36,895 nucleotides of DNA from Oryzomonas sagensis (lineage in GTDB: Bacteria > Desulfobacterota > Desulfuromonadia > Geobacterales > Pseudopelobacteraceae): contig NZ_VZRA01000009.1 of NCBI RefSeq assembly GCF_008802355.1, positions 1-36,895 of the forward strand. The letters are read 5' to 3'. The position numbers and the translations under genes were made by a program. How positions within the stretch are numbered: position 1 is the first letter of the stretch; each line of letters begins with the position of its first letter. Positions 1 to 8,658 of this stretch are shown one piece after another. A model generated the notes under the pieces. That model was not told where the DNA came from. It did not search any database and worked only from the letters and a program-made list of their open reading frames with translations.

Positions 1-545
1 AGCTTCATGAAGTAGCTGACTTCGGCGTCGGTGTTTTTGTACCCGTTCAGGTACGCGGCAACGCCGAAGGCGAAGTCGTGGTCCCGGGTCGCCTCGCCAT
101 TCAGGTCGAAGTAGACGTTGCGGCCGCCCATCACCGAGAAGGCAACTGGACCGACATTCTTCAGGTCGATCTTGCCACCGTCGATCAGGGCAGAACCCGC
201 CGCGTAGTTGACGAATTGCCGACCGAGGCGAATGTCCACCTTGTCGAACAGGTTGCTGTAGTCGCCGTACAGGTAGTAGAGCCGACCGTTGATACCCTCA
301 CCGTTGCGGATGTCTTCGGTGACACGGCCGTATCCCTGGAATGACAGCTTGCCTTCTTTGTCGATCTGGGTGACCGACAGGTTGAGATACTCTCCGAATT
401 CGGCCTGTTTGTTGCCGGTAAAGATGTCGTTGAACCAGCCAAACTGGGTCGAGCTTCTGCCGTGAATCTCCGCCGACCACGCAGCGGTCGAGCCAAACAC
501 AACCGCTGAACAGGCCAACAGGCAGAATAATCTTTTACATGTCAT
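1..545 (-). CDS. outer-membrane porin-like beta-barrel protein, N-terminal part (runs off window)
   Basis: Reading the minus strand from the ATG at 545 gives about 181 residues with no stop before the window edge. The protein opens with a signal peptide (MTCKRLFCLLACSAVVFG, cleavage near AWSA), followed by alternating polar/aromatic strands typical of an outer-membrane barrel, for example LYYLYGDYSNLF and VDIRLGRQFVNYA. A strong ribosome-binding site (AGGAGGT on the minus strand, 551-557) lies 5 nt upstream and fixes the start. The R-x-G-R-Q pattern resembles porin or alginate-export-type barrels, but the exact family cannot be told from this fragment. The 3' end is outside the window. Confidence 0.8.
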   Translation of the reverse strand, partial: MTCKRLFCLLACSAVVFGSTAAWSAEIHGRSSTQFGWFNDIFTGNKQAEFGEYLNLSVTQIDKEGKLSFQGYGRVTEDIRNGEGINGRLYYLYGDYSNLFDKVDIRLGRQFVNYAAGSALIDGGKIDLKNVGPVAFSVMGGRNVYFDLNGEATRDHDFAFGVAAYLNGYKNTDAEVSYFMK

Positions 546-764
546 CAGAAACCTCCTTTCATGTAATCTCAAATCTTGAAAACCAAGCGAAGTCATTGCG
601 CTTCTTCACCACCTTTCGCCCCTCTTTGGGGTACATCTTGTGAAAACGCAAAAACATGTACCAACCAAGAAACAGCATTATTCCCAATTGCCCGAGGACT
701 CTCCATTCCGCTTTTCAACAGGTACATTGTGAGTAAACAATAAAATTTGTGCGCTCTATGGGCC

Positions 765-781
765 AGTGGTTGCCAACCACT
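765..781. promoter_or_regulatory. 17-bp palindrome, possible operator
   Basis: The sequence AGTGGTTG-C-CAACCACT has two perfect 8-bp arms around one base. It lies about 220 bp upstream of the porin-like start, in the AT-rich upstream region. It is too short-looped for a stable RNA hairpin, so a protein-binding site is the simpler reading. The binding protein is unknown. Confidence 0.3.
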
Positions 782-955
782 TTAAAAATATCAGGCTCCA
801 ATGACAGGAGAGACTCGGTTGGGAAATAATGCCGGCGATTGGTACGCCGTTGCACCGCAGGGCCTCAGAGTATATCCGGCAACGAGACGGCGTGGCTCTG
901 TAACGCGAAAAACAGTTTTCAAGAAAATGGAATCTGTGGATGGGGGGCCGGTGGG

Positions 956-1096
956 ATGGCTTTTTGCCGTTTGTTGAACCGTCGTGATCTGCTCGATTTT
1001 TTTAAAAGGGCTCTCGACGAAGTAGTGGCCGGCGTTGCTGTGGCCGCAGCAGGAATTGCCGTAATGGTAATGATTCAGGGAAGAAAACGAGAATAG
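956..1096 (+). CDS. tentative small single-pass membrane protein
   Basis: A 46-codon ORF starts MAFCRLLNRRDLLDFFKRAL, an amphipathic basic N-terminus, and continues into one hydrophobic segment (VVAGVAVAAAGIAVMVMI) ending with basic residues. G-rich sequence lies about 10 nt upstream but no clear Shine-Dalgarno site. The opposite strand is also open across the region, so coding is unproven. Listed only because a 1.2 kb gap is unusual here and the peptide has a sensible membrane topology. Confidence 0.2.
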   Translation: MAFCRLLNRRDLLDFFKRALDEVVAGVAVAAAGIAVMVMIQGRKRE

Positions 1097-1634
1097 AAAA
1101 AAAGGCGCCAGAAAAGGCGGGAAGAGGAGCATTCGGTACATATGCAAGTTCATTTGCAAATAACAATACACAGGGGAGGTTCCTCAATGAGAAGATGTAA
1201 TCTCTGCCCAGCAGTGTAATCGTCAATCATTCTATCAGCAGCGATGTCAACAACATGACACTAACAGATAACAAGATGAAATCACTATGATTATATTCTA
1301 TTTTTCATAACAACGATTTTAGCTGCCCCCGGGTGCTGATGATTGGCCAAACCATTTAAAATTATAGCAACTTTCCCTCTTTCTTTAGTGACTATAGGTA
1401 ACATTCTACCTGCAAGTTTTCAAACGTCAAATTTTTTCACTCTTTTTTTTGCACAATTTATGAAAAATTCAACGAAAATTTTTCAATATTTAATAAGAAC
1501 AGCACGTTATCTAACCCGCTGAATAAACGTCACAAATCGCAAACAACCGTATGAAAAACCGGGAAAAACGACAGAAAGAGCAATAAACGGAAGAAAAACG
1601 ATGGGAGGAGGCGTCAAATTTCTGAAAGCCCTAT

Positions 1635-1667
1635 GCTCGAGGCGTGGACAAGCGTCCGGCCTCGAGC
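1635..1667. other. strong hairpin downstream of the histidine kinase gene
   Basis: GCTCGAGGC and GCCTCGAGC form a 9-bp stem, and an inner GGAC-AAGC-GTCC stem extends it. There is no U-run on either side, so it is not a standard intrinsic terminator. It lies about 90 nt past the stop of the minus-strand histidine kinase gene and may stabilise the mRNA 3' end. Confidence 0.4.
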
Positions 1668-1757
1668 GACCAAACTGCGGATTACTTGCCCCTGCCATGC
1701 CTGGTGCATTATTGCAATGGCGGGATTATTACCATCGGGATACTGGAAAGCGCGACC

Positions 1758-3599
1758 TCATGAGGCGGGTTGAAACGCGCCCCCATGGGCGGATACCTGC
1801 AGTGGGCCGCGTAGGGGCATCTCGATCCTGAACTCAGCACCATCGGCCAGATTTCGGGCTATCAGCCTGCCCTCCATATTCTTCTCCGCTATGACCTTGG
1901 ACATGTAAAGGCCGATTCCGGTACCTTTGCCCGGCTCCTTGGTCGTAAAATACGGGTCGAACACCTTGGGCAGCACATCGCCAGCTATGCCGCCGGCGTT
2001 ATCCGCAATGGTTGCAACCGCAAGCGCATTATCGCGGAAAACGCGTATGGTGATACGCGGCTTGGGGGTCTTCCGTTCCAGCAGTACATCCTTGGCATTA
2101 TTAATGATATTGATCAACATCTGGGAATACTCGTTGGGGTATCCCACAACACAGACATTCTGCTCTGCGTCGAATGCGATGGTGATGCCGTAGTTCCGAA
2201 GGGCCGGCGACATGAATTTGATGGTCCTCTCAATGACCTTGTTGACGATGAACTCGCTTTTTTCCTTATCCGGCCTGAAAAAGAAGCGAAAATCGTCAAT
2301 GGTATTCGACATGAACAGGATGACATCCATGGCCACCTTGACTTCATGATTTAGAATTTCCTTATTGAGTTCGCCATGTTCCGACATTTCCTGCAAATTC
2401 TGGATAATCAGGCCTACATTATTAAGCGGTTGGCGCCACTGGTGCGATATATTGCTGATCATTTCCCCCATTGCGGCAAAACGCCCCTGCTGGATGAGCA
2501 GCTGGTCCTTCTCCCGGAGTTCCTTCAGCGTCGTGGCGATGCGATCCTCAAGAGAGCGATTGACCTCCTCAAGCTGCTGTTGTTTGACCGCCAGGTTCAC
2601 CTCTGCCAGATGCCGTTCGGCTATCTCTTCCTCCAGTAAGCCCGCCTGTTCCTGAAGGGTCTTTTGGGCCTTTTCCAGCTTGGCCATGCTTTCCGTAAGC
2701 CGCGCATTAAGACGTTTGATGGAATAGTACCGCCACCCTCCCATCACCAGAACCACCAGGGCAAGCGTCGCCCCTGTGGTTCCGGCAACCCGCCGGGCAT
2801 TCCAATACGGCTCCGGCGTACCCCACCATTTCCGATACAGTGCCTGGTATTCGGGCGAACCGACAAACCCCTCGAGAACCTTGTTGAGACGGGCCGCAAG
2901 GACCAGATTCCCCTTGCGCAGCGCCATGGCCCGCTTCCCGTCGATGACCGGCTCTCCGACTGTTTTTATCTTGTCGCCCACGCCCGCCTCGTTGGCAAGC
3001 TTCATTATATTCGGCGTCGCCGTCAAGGCAGCATCGATCTGTCCCGAGAGAAGCTCGAAGATCAGGGAATGCAGGTTGGGATAGGTATTGATGGTTATGT
3101 CAGGGACGCCTTTAAGGTAGTGTTCTCCGACGCTTTCCTTGATTACGCCGATCTTGATACCCGGGATAATGCCGTAAAAGCGCGATTCGTGGCTGCGGAC
3201 CGTCAAATGAACCGGCACCGATTCCACCGGCTCCGTAAAGGTGAACAATTTGCTCCGCGCATCGTCAACGAGCAGGTTCGGGATCAGGTCCGCCTTGCCG
3301 CTCAAAACCAGATGTTCGACCTCATCCCACTGCTGCCCGAACACATAGACCACCTTCAAGCCGGCCCGACGGGCGATCTCGTTCATGACATCAACGGCAA
3401 AGCCGACCGGCTTTCCGGTCTGGCGGTCCTGGGAATAGGTCGGCGGAAAATCGGGCGGGATTGCGGCAACGATCGTGTCCGACGCCACCGGTGGAGGGGC
3501 GAGGTCCTCTGCGCGGGCGGCAAAGGCCATACCGAGTGCCGCGACCGTGAGAACGATCACTGTTATGCGAGTCTTCATCCGGTTCGTCGTCGCCAGCAT
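1758..3599 (-). CDS. membrane sensor histidine kinase with periplasmic solute-binding domain
   Basis: Two-component sensor kinase of 613 residues. A signal segment (about 8-30) leads into a bacterial solute-binding domain of the SBP_bac_3/PBPb type (about 42-262, with GFAVDVMNEIARRAG and FTFTEPVESVPV), so a small ligand is probably sensed in the periplasm. One transmembrane helix (about 273-290) is followed by a coiled coil (about 295-365) and a kinase core. The phospho-acceptor is H386 in ISNISHQWRQPLN; the ATP-binding part has the N box (INIINNAKD, about 497-504), DNAGG (533-537) and GTGIGL (559-564). AAGGA lies 6 nt before the ATG at 3599; a second Met at 3578 is possible. No response regulator is adjacent, so it is an orphan kinase in this window. 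Confidence 0.92.
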   Translation of the reverse strand: MLATTNRMKTRITVIVLTVAALGMAFAARAEDLAPPPVASDTIVAAIPPDFPPTYSQDRQTGKPVGFAVDVMNEIARRAGLKVVYVFGQQWDEVEHLVLSGKADLIPNLLVDDARSKLFTFTEPVESVPVHLTVRSHESRFYGIIPGIKIGVIKESVGEHYLKGVPDITINTYPNLHSLIFELLSGQIDAALTATPNIMKLANEAGVGDKIKTVGEPVIDGKRAMALRKGNLVLAARLNKVLEGFVGSPEYQALYRKWWGTPEPYWNARRVAGTTGATLALVVLVMGGWRYYSIKRLNARLTESMAKLEKAQKTLQEQAGLLEEEIAERHLAEVNLAVKQQQLEEVNRSLEDRIATTLKELREKDQLLIQQGRFAAMGEMISNISHQWRQPLNNVGLIIQNLQEMSEHGELNKEILNHEVKVAMDVILFMSNTIDDFRFFFRPDKEKSEFIVNKVIERTIKFMSPALRNYGITIAFDAEQNVCVVGYPNEYSQMLINIINNAKDVLLERKTPKPRITIRVFRDNALAVATIADNAGGIAGDVLPKVFDPYFTTKEPGKGTGIGLYMSKVIAEKNMEGRLIARNLADGAEFRIEMPLRGPLQVSAHGGAFQPAS

Positions 3600-3842
3600 G
3601 ATGTGTCCTTAAGAGGTCGGCTCAATACGTAGTATGGTGTTTAAGTGTTATACCTCGCAGACGCCGGATTGCAAGGGAGTATGCGATAAATCCAGGTCAC
3701 CCATGAAAACCGTTCCAAGGCGGCATCGGCTTCGGAGACACCTTCGGCGGAGGCTGGGATGCGGGATGAGCACAGGCGTAAAAAGCTGAAGATCGTGGAA
3801 GCGCCAACCATGGTTGAAAACTTCCGCAAACCGGCAGCCGGT

Positions 3843-4538
3843 CTATCCAATGAGTTTTGCTATGCCAAACGCCGCCGCCGCCGCGATTCCTCCGACAAGG
3901 ACCGTTTGCCAGGCACTCCGCACCGGCCGGTTCGTGGTAAAGTGTCCCTTGACAAAACCAAACACAAACAGGGCCAGCAGCGTGACGACCATGGAACCGA
4001 CCAAAGCCGCATGCACGGAGTGCAAAAAGAAATAGGGGGCCAACGGCACCAGGCCGCCCGTAACATACGAGAGGGCGATGGTCAGGGCGCTGCTTCGCGC
4101 CCGGCGGGGGTCCGGCTCTTCGAGCCCCAATTCAAACTTCATCATAAAGTCAACCCATCGGGTGCGGTCGGAGCTGATCGCCCCCACAACAGCCGTCACC
4201 GTATCCTCAGGAAGCCCATAACCGCGGAAAATCTGGGCGACCTCGTTCGCCTCGCTTTCGGGGACTTCGTGCGTCTCGCGCTCTTCACGGGCCAATTCGG
4301 CCGCAAAATGTTCCGCATCGGTCCGCGCCGCCAGATATCCCCCCAGCCCCATGGCAATCGCACCCGCCGCGATCTCGGCGAGACCTGCGATTATAATGAG
4401 GCCCGTGGAATCAACGGCCCCCGACAACCCCGCCGCAAGCGCGAACGGAACCGTCAAACCATCCGACATGCCTATGACAATATCGCGTACCGTATCGGAT
4501 GCGGTAAAATGTTTTTCCCCCTGGGCGGTCATTGACAT
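3843..4538 (-). CDS. VIT1/CCC1 family Fe2+/Mn2+ transporter
   Basis: Integral membrane protein of 231 residues of the VIT/CCC1 (DUF125) family, which moves ferrous iron or manganese out of the cytosol (known for the family). Seen: the N-terminal SDGLTVPFALAAGLSGA segment, the helix pair AGLAEIAAGAIAMGLGGYLAARTDAEHF, a charged cytosolic acidic region carrying the likely metal-binding Glu residues (about 78-150), the hallmark ELGLEEPDPRRA, then YVTGGLVPLAPYF and two C-terminal helices. Length and order are complete. It stands alone between the kinase gene and the DUF2127 gene, with about 76 nt to the latter. Substrate (Fe or Mn) cannot be decided from sequence. Confidence 0.9.
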   Translation of the reverse strand: MSMTAQGEKHFTASDTVRDIVIGMSDGLTVPFALAAGLSGAVDSTGLIIIAGLAEIAAGAIAMGLGGYLAARTDAEHFAAELAREERETHEVPESEANEVAQIFRGYGLPEDTVTAVVGAISSDRTRWVDFMMKFELGLEEPDPRRARSSALTIALSYVTGGLVPLAPYFFLHSVHAALVGSMVVTLLALFVFGFVKGHFTTNRPVRSAWQTVLVGGIAAAAAFGIAKLIG

Positions 4539-4614
4539 CCGGCACCTGCAATCATCCTGAAGACAACGATCATATGTTCCAACCTCCGGACAGCGAAACG
4601 AATGAATTGAGCCT

Positions 4615-5121
4615 TTAAGGAGACAATAACGGGGGGGCTTTCCGCCGCGACCTCAACAAAGCATAGGCCAGGTATCCCACAACCCCCAGGTTCACAACCA
4701 ACACGGTCATCTTGGGCCACGTCATCCCGCGCATGACTTCAAACAGTTCGACAGGTATGTACATCCCGCCGGTCAGCAAACCGAACCACTCCGCCCACGG
4801 CATCCGTTTCCAAAGGCCCACCGCCTCCACGAAACGCACAATTGCGTAACATAACGCAGAAAGGGCAAGCCCCCAGAGTTGCAGATCCGTCACGTGGGTA
4901 GCCGCATCGATGAAGATTTGTGGATAGTGGCGGGCAGGATTGATATGCAAGTGTCGAACGAGTTGCTCGGCAACCTGATGGACATCTTCGTGAATGAACG
5001 CCAGTATCCCCAAACCGGTCAACAGGACGATCATCCCCTTGGCCCCCTCGAAGAGCGCTACGACACGAAGTCCGCCAAGCTTTGCAGGGTTTTCGGCATT
5101 ATTGTGCATGTATTTTTTCAC
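4615..5121 (-). CDS. DUF2127 family inner-membrane protein
   Basis: Predicted 168-residue membrane protein matching the DUF2127 pattern: an N-terminal LRVVALFEGAKGMIVLLTGLG helix, then a His-rich extramembrane stretch, then LWGLALSALCYAIVRFVEAVGLWKRMPWAEW and TGGMYIPVELFEV, and a last helix ending in a basic tail. Four transmembrane segments are visible. The function of the family is unknown. It precedes the VIT-type transporter gene in the same direction, so the two may be co-transcribed. A short upstream in-frame region gives no better start than the one used. Confidence 0.8.
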   Translation of the reverse strand: MKKYMHNNAENPAKLGGLRVVALFEGAKGMIVLLTGLGILAFIHEDVHQVAEQLVRHLHINPARHYPQIFIDAATHVTDLQLWGLALSALCYAIVRFVEAVGLWKRMPWAEWFGLLTGGMYIPVELFEVMRGMTWPKMTVLVVNLGVVGYLAYALLRSRRKAPPLLSP

Positions 5122-5178
5122 GTGTTCGGCGTAGACGGCGGCATGGCAACGGCGTTGCAGCCGGTCGAATGAAACGAG

Positions 5179-5201
5179 AAAACCGGGGGCATCCCGGTTT
5201 T
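5179..5201 (-). terminator. intrinsic terminator after the 63-aa gene
   Basis: AAAACCGGG and CCCGGTTTT form a 9-bp stem around a 5-nt loop, ending in a T-run on both strands. It lies 29 nt past the stop of the minus-strand ORF 5230-5421 and separates it from the DUF2127 gene. Confidence 0.6.
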
Positions 5202-5229
5202 AGGTCAAGTTCCCCGCGGGGCATGTCCG

Positions 5230-5421
5230 TCATGATCGGCGTTTCGGCCCCGGCTTGCCCTGCTTCTGTTCCTTCAGCAACTGCCGCCAGAGTTTCGTCA
5301 TTACCGCCTCGCAACGTTCCCTATCGGAAATCCGCAATCTCTGGGTGCACACGACCGTGCCATCCACATTGACAATGCGCTCCAGAGTGTTCTCGTTTGC
5401 CCAGATGATAATGTTCTGCAT
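5230..5421 (-). CDS. small hypothetical protein (63 aa)
   Basis: Unrecognised 63-residue protein. It starts MQNIIIWANENTLERIVNVDG and ends in a basic tail (KQGKPGPKRRS). A run of Gs on the minus strand (GGGGGGAC) lies just upstream of the ATG as a possible ribosome-binding site, and an intrinsic terminator follows the stop. Those two signals support a real single-gene transcript. No function is proposed; the basic C-terminus would allow nucleic-acid contact, but that is speculation. Confidence 0.55.
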   Translation of the reverse strand: MQNIIIWANENTLERIVNVDGTVVCTQRLRISDRERCEAVMTKLWRQLLKEQKQGKPGPKRRS

Positions 5422-5591
5422 CTTGTCCCCCCCACGCGAGGGTCTTCACGGCAGTCCTCCTGATCATTGTTAAAAAGTAATAGAAAAGTGTGATTAGTCA
5501 AGCAACGTATACACGGAGAGGTCAAAGCTGATCAGGTCGTGTTGGTGACGGCAGCCGCATCCGGGCAAGCGTTTTTCTCTGACCGGAAAAT

Positions 5592-5627
5592 AAAAACCCG
5601 CTGCCGGAGAAGAGACGGCAGGGGGCG
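5592..5627 (-). terminator. intrinsic terminator after the 71-aa gene
   Basis: On the minus strand CTGCCG and CGGCAG pair, flanked by CCC/GGG, and are followed by TTTTTATTTT. It lies about 34 nt after the stop of the minus-strand gene ending at 5661. Confidence 0.55.
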
Positions 5628-5660
5628 ATTATATCGGGCAATTCCGGCCATTCACCGGGG

Positions 5661-5876
5661 CTATATCGCTGAGTTCGACTCGTTCATCTCATGGGGATCA
5701 TACGCAGCATCCGCAAAATCGTAGGAGCCCATCTCATCCTTCAGGTCTTTAATCGCGTCATAGGCCTTCAGGATCAGAGAGCCGACATCAGGGGATTGGC
5801 GGGCCTCATAGGCACGTTTCAGCGTATCCAGTGCAGAATCAGCCAGTACAGCAGAAGTGGTGTAGGAACCAGGCAT
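5661..5876 (-). CDS. small hypothetical protein (71 aa)
   Basis: Acidic 71-residue protein of unknown function, beginning MPGSYTTSAVLADSALDTLK and ending in an Asp/Glu-rich tail. A strong GGAGGA site lies 6 nt before the ATG at 5876; an upstream in-frame ATG at 5927 has no such signal and is rejected. It is mostly helical in appearance, with no membrane segment. A terminator follows the stop, so it looks like a monocistronic gene. Confidence 0.6.
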   Translation of the reverse strand: MPGSYTTSAVLADSALDTLKRAYEARQSPDVGSLILKAYDAIKDLKDEMGSYDFADAAYDPHEMNESNSAI

Positions 5877-6216
5877 ACGTCTTCCTCCATGTGACGCTAA
5901 AAATGTACCTTCAAGCGGATATCGCACCGTTTCAAATCAGATTACCGGCACGGTACCATCCCGCATGACAGGCGCCCTCCATTCCGATTCGCGGGGCGAA
6001 CGTCCGTTGCAAACGAGATATTCAGATTTTAAAACGATGGTTCCCCATAAAAACGTGCTGAAGGGTGGGCACGCATTGCTTTCTATCGGAAATATACGAG
6101 CATAAATCATTTGTGTAAATAGAAAATAAACCGATAAACCGTTGCCTCACGTGCCATAGCGCCACGGCAACATTTAGCCAGGTCAACCGCCGTTTAATCC
6201 CGCCCTGCCCCGCCCG
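5877..6216. other. 340-bp intergenic stretch
   Basis: It holds the upstream region of the 71-aa gene and the downstream region of the helicase gene. I see no hairpin with a U-tract, no convincing sigma-54 or sigma-70 promoter, and no small ORF with a good ribosome-binding site. Confidence 0.5.
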
Positions 6217-8658
6217 CTACTCCCTGTCCCGGCTTCGAGACGAAGCTGGCGGCGCTACCACCGCCTCCCCGGGCTCTGTACCCCAAAAATCGGCGACGTC
6301 ACGCAAAATACTGCCCGAGACGGCCTCGGCAACATCCGCAGTGAACCAGTCGGCCGGCATCGCCTGACTGAAACCAGGCTCCAGAAACCGTCTATCCATC
6401 AGGACGATAAGCCCCCGGTCCGTCTCGGAGCGGATGACCCTGCCGGCGGCCTGGATCGCCTTGGCCATGGCGGGTATCGTGTAGGCATATTCAAAGCCGG
6501 CAGCGTATTTTTGCTGGTAATACGACCGCATCTGTTCCCGTTCCAGATCATAGGTGGGCAACGGCGGCCCCACCACAAAGGCCCCGATAATCGTCTCCCC
6601 CGCGTAGTCCATCCCTTCGGAGAAGGAACCGCCCTGCACGGCAAAGACGATTGTCGGCGTGCCTTGGCTGCGGAGATTCTCGACGACCGCCTCTATGCCG
6701 GCAGCCTTCATGCCCCGCTCCTGACACACCGCCACAAAGCCTGCCGGCGGTTGGAAGAGAGCGGCCACCCGCTCCAGAAACTCAAAGCTCGGCAGAAAGA
6801 CGAAATAGTTGCCCTTGCGCAGCGCCGCCACCCTCCGGACCGCCTCGGCAATTTTGGCGTAGTTGCGTTCGCGGTGGCTGTAACGGGTGGATATCTGGGG
6901 GATGATCAGGAGCTTGCGCCGCTCTTTCGGAAACGGGCTGGCAAATTCCGCCGTCCTCACCCGGTCCCCCTTCAGGCCGGAAAGGCGCACATAATAGTCA
7001 AAGGGTTTCAGGGTCGCCGAGAACCCCACCACCTGCTCGTAGTCGGCATAGCAATCCTCCAGCATTGCCGAGGCGTCGCAACAGGTTATCTTCACCGTGC
7101 CGCCGGTCCCATGGGGGTGAAAGGTGGTGAAAAATTCCTGCCGATCGGGATGGCCGATGAACTCCAGGGTTTCCGTGAATTCGCCCCAATAGTGACAGAG
7201 CCGCAGAATCACGTCCTGGCGGGGTATCTCCACGCCCGAATCCAGGTAGCGGGAGAGAAAGGCGCTGAGCCGGGAGTGCATCGTGAAAAACAGGTCCGTG
7301 GGTGGATCGATCCGCTGCGGCCTGGTGACACCGGGCGCATGACAGGCAGCGACAGCCTGCAGGCAACCGTCAAGAAGTTCCTCGGCCTCGTGGCGAAAGC
7401 GTGGGGCCACCGCCTGTATCTCGCCACGCATATTTTCCAGCACCACGGACGAGAGCGCCGGCGAATAGTAATCCATGGCCCGCGCCGGAAGGTTGTGGGC
7501 TTCGTCGATCACCAGGTTGGGCTTGCCGGTCTGATCGACGCCGATGTCCGCCATGCGGCCCAATGCCGAGCGCGGGGCGAACACGTAGTTGTAATCGCAG
7601 ATGATGATGTCCGCCTCGCGGGCACTATCCAGTTGCAACTCGAACGGACAGACCCGGTACTGCTCCCCCAGGTCGCGAAAGGTGCGAGCCTTCAGCTTCC
7701 TCTTCCGTGCCAGTATATCGAGCAGCCCCTCCCCATAGACCTTCCCGTAGTAGTCCCTGGCATACTCGCAGTAGTCGGGATTGCACAGCGGCTCGTTCAT
7801 GAAGCAGATCTTCCCCTTGGCGGTGATGGAGAGGGATTTCAGCTTTGCCCCCGCTTCCTGGAAGCGGGTGACGGCGTCCTCGGCCACGGAGTGCTGGCTG
7901 TTTTTCGGCGTGACGTACACGACCCTCTGTCCCCGGCTCAGGGCCTCCTTCGCTACGGGATACAGCACGCCGACGGTCTTTCCGAGGCCCGTGGGGGCCT
8001 GGATGAGCATGGGGCGCTTCTCCGCCATGAACCGCTCGATGGTCGCCATGAGCTCGATCTGGCCGGGGCGGGGGTTGGCAAAGGGAAAGGTGAACGAGGC
8101 GGCGGCCTTTCTCCGCCGGGCGGCGCGCTTCTCCGCCCGCTGCGCGTCGACGACCAGTTCGTCAAGGCGGCGGTCGAGCCACTGTTCGTACCGGACCGGA
8201 TCGAGGAGCAGATCGAGGTCGTCCGAATCGCCGCTGCGGGTGGAGACCAGATGGAAGGAGAGAGCGGGAACAACCTGGTGTTCCCGCCAGTAGCAGTACC
8301 CGTAGGTCAACAGTTGCAGGCAGTAGGGATGATCCATGGGACCAGCAGCCAGATGCTGCGCCAACTCCCGGATGTTGAAAGTGCTCTTGATCTCCTCGAT
8401 CTTCGGCACCTCGTGACGGAAGATCCCGTCCATCCGGCCATCGACCCGAAATGCGTACCCTTCCCTCTCGAACAGGCCGCTGATCGGCACCTCGGCCTGA
8501 TAGGCCGGGTCGGCCTTTACCCGCTGCCTCTGCACCCGGACATGGATCTCCTGCCCCTCGGCGGCCTGGCGGCCGTAGCCCGAATGGGTTTCGATGCTGC
8601 CGGTCCGCGGGGCGGGCAGGGCAAAATCCCTAAGCGGCATGGCGATCAGCTTCGTCAC
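6217..8658 (-). CDS. Fe-S XPD/DinG-type DNA helicase with N-terminal PD-(D/E)XK nuclease domain
   Basis: Superfamily 2 helicase of 813 residues. The N-terminal 170 residues carry RecB/Cas4-type nuclease motifs: GRMDG (D77), EEIK (E89, K91) and QLLTY (Q115, Y119). The helicase part has Walker A APTGLGKT (221-228), four cysteines spaced as in the XPD/DinG Fe-S cluster (about C285, C292, C297, C337), the DEAH box in VIDEAHNL (385-388), motif III-like VVGFSATLKPF, and motif VI QAAGRVIRSETDRG near the C-terminus. The family unwinds DNA 5' to 3' and the nuclease domain predicts cleavage; both are inferred from motifs. The start overlaps the topoisomerase stop by 4 nt (ATGA), so the two are translationally coupled. 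E. coli DinG lacks the nuclease domain. Confidence 0.9.
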   Translation of the reverse strand: MTKLIAMPLRDFALPAPRTGSIETHSGYGRQAAEGQEIHVRVQRQRVKADPAYQAEVPISGLFEREGYAFRVDGRMDGIFRHEVPKIEEIKSTFNIRELAQHLAAGPMDHPYCLQLLTYGYCYWREHQVVPALSFHLVSTRSGDSDDLDLLLDPVRYEQWLDRRLDELVVDAQRAEKRAARRRKAAASFTFPFANPRPGQIELMATIERFMAEKRPMLIQAPTGLGKTVGVLYPVAKEALSRGQRVVYVTPKNSQHSVAEDAVTRFQEAGAKLKSLSITAKGKICFMNEPLCNPDYCEYARDYYGKVYGEGLLDILARKRKLKARTFRDLGEQYRVCPFELQLDSAREADIIICDYNYVFAPRSALGRMADIGVDQTGKPNLVIDEAHNLPARAMDYYSPALSSVVLENMRGEIQAVAPRFRHEAEELLDGCLQAVAACHAPGVTRPQRIDPPTDLFFTMHSRLSAFLSRYLDSGVEIPRQDVILRLCHYWGEFTETLEFIGHPDRQEFFTTFHPHGTGGTVKITCCDASAMLEDCYADYEQVVGFSATLKPFDYYVRLSGLKGDRVRTAEFASPFPKERRKLLIIPQISTRYSHRERNYAKIAEAVRRVAALRKGNYFVFLPSFEFLERVAALFQPPAGFVAVCQERGMKAAGIEAVVENLRSQGTPTIVFAVQGGSFSEGMDYAGETIIGAFVVGPPLPTYDLEREQMRSYYQQKYAAGFEYAYTIPAMAKAIQAAGRVIRSETDRGLIVLMDRRFLEPGFSQAMPADWFTADVAEAVSGSILRDVADFWGTEPGEAVVAPPASSRSRDRE

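Larger units (their letters stand above)
546..1757. other. 1.2 kb stretch without a convincing gene
   Basis: This AT-rich stretch lies upstream of the porin-like gene and downstream of the histidine kinase gene. Seen in it: a 17-bp palindrome (765-781), a tentative 46-codon plus-strand ORF (956-1096), a 10-codon ORF (1187-1219, MRRCNLCPAV) preceded by GGGGAGGT, poly-T/A tracts around 1430-1500, and a strong hairpin at 1635-1667. No riboswitch or RNA gene was recognised; I looked for the GGCAAACC/GCAAAGCC blocks of GEMM riboswitches and did not find them. Confidence 0.6.

Noticed and set aside
791-1171. 126-codon minus-strand frame upstream of the porin-like gene
   Set aside because: Phe/Pro/Ser-rich composition without a ribosome-binding site or domain; cannot be separated from chance.
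3759-4535. 258-codon plus-strand frame antisense to the VIT-type gene
   Set aside because: Arg/His/Gln-rich antisense translation; the opposite strand has the hallmark ELGLEEPDP motif.
6140-6180. Possible sigma-54 promoter (TGGCACGTGAGGC on the minus strand)
   Set aside because: The GG and GC elements are 10 rather than 12 bases apart, and no gene starts at a fitting distance.
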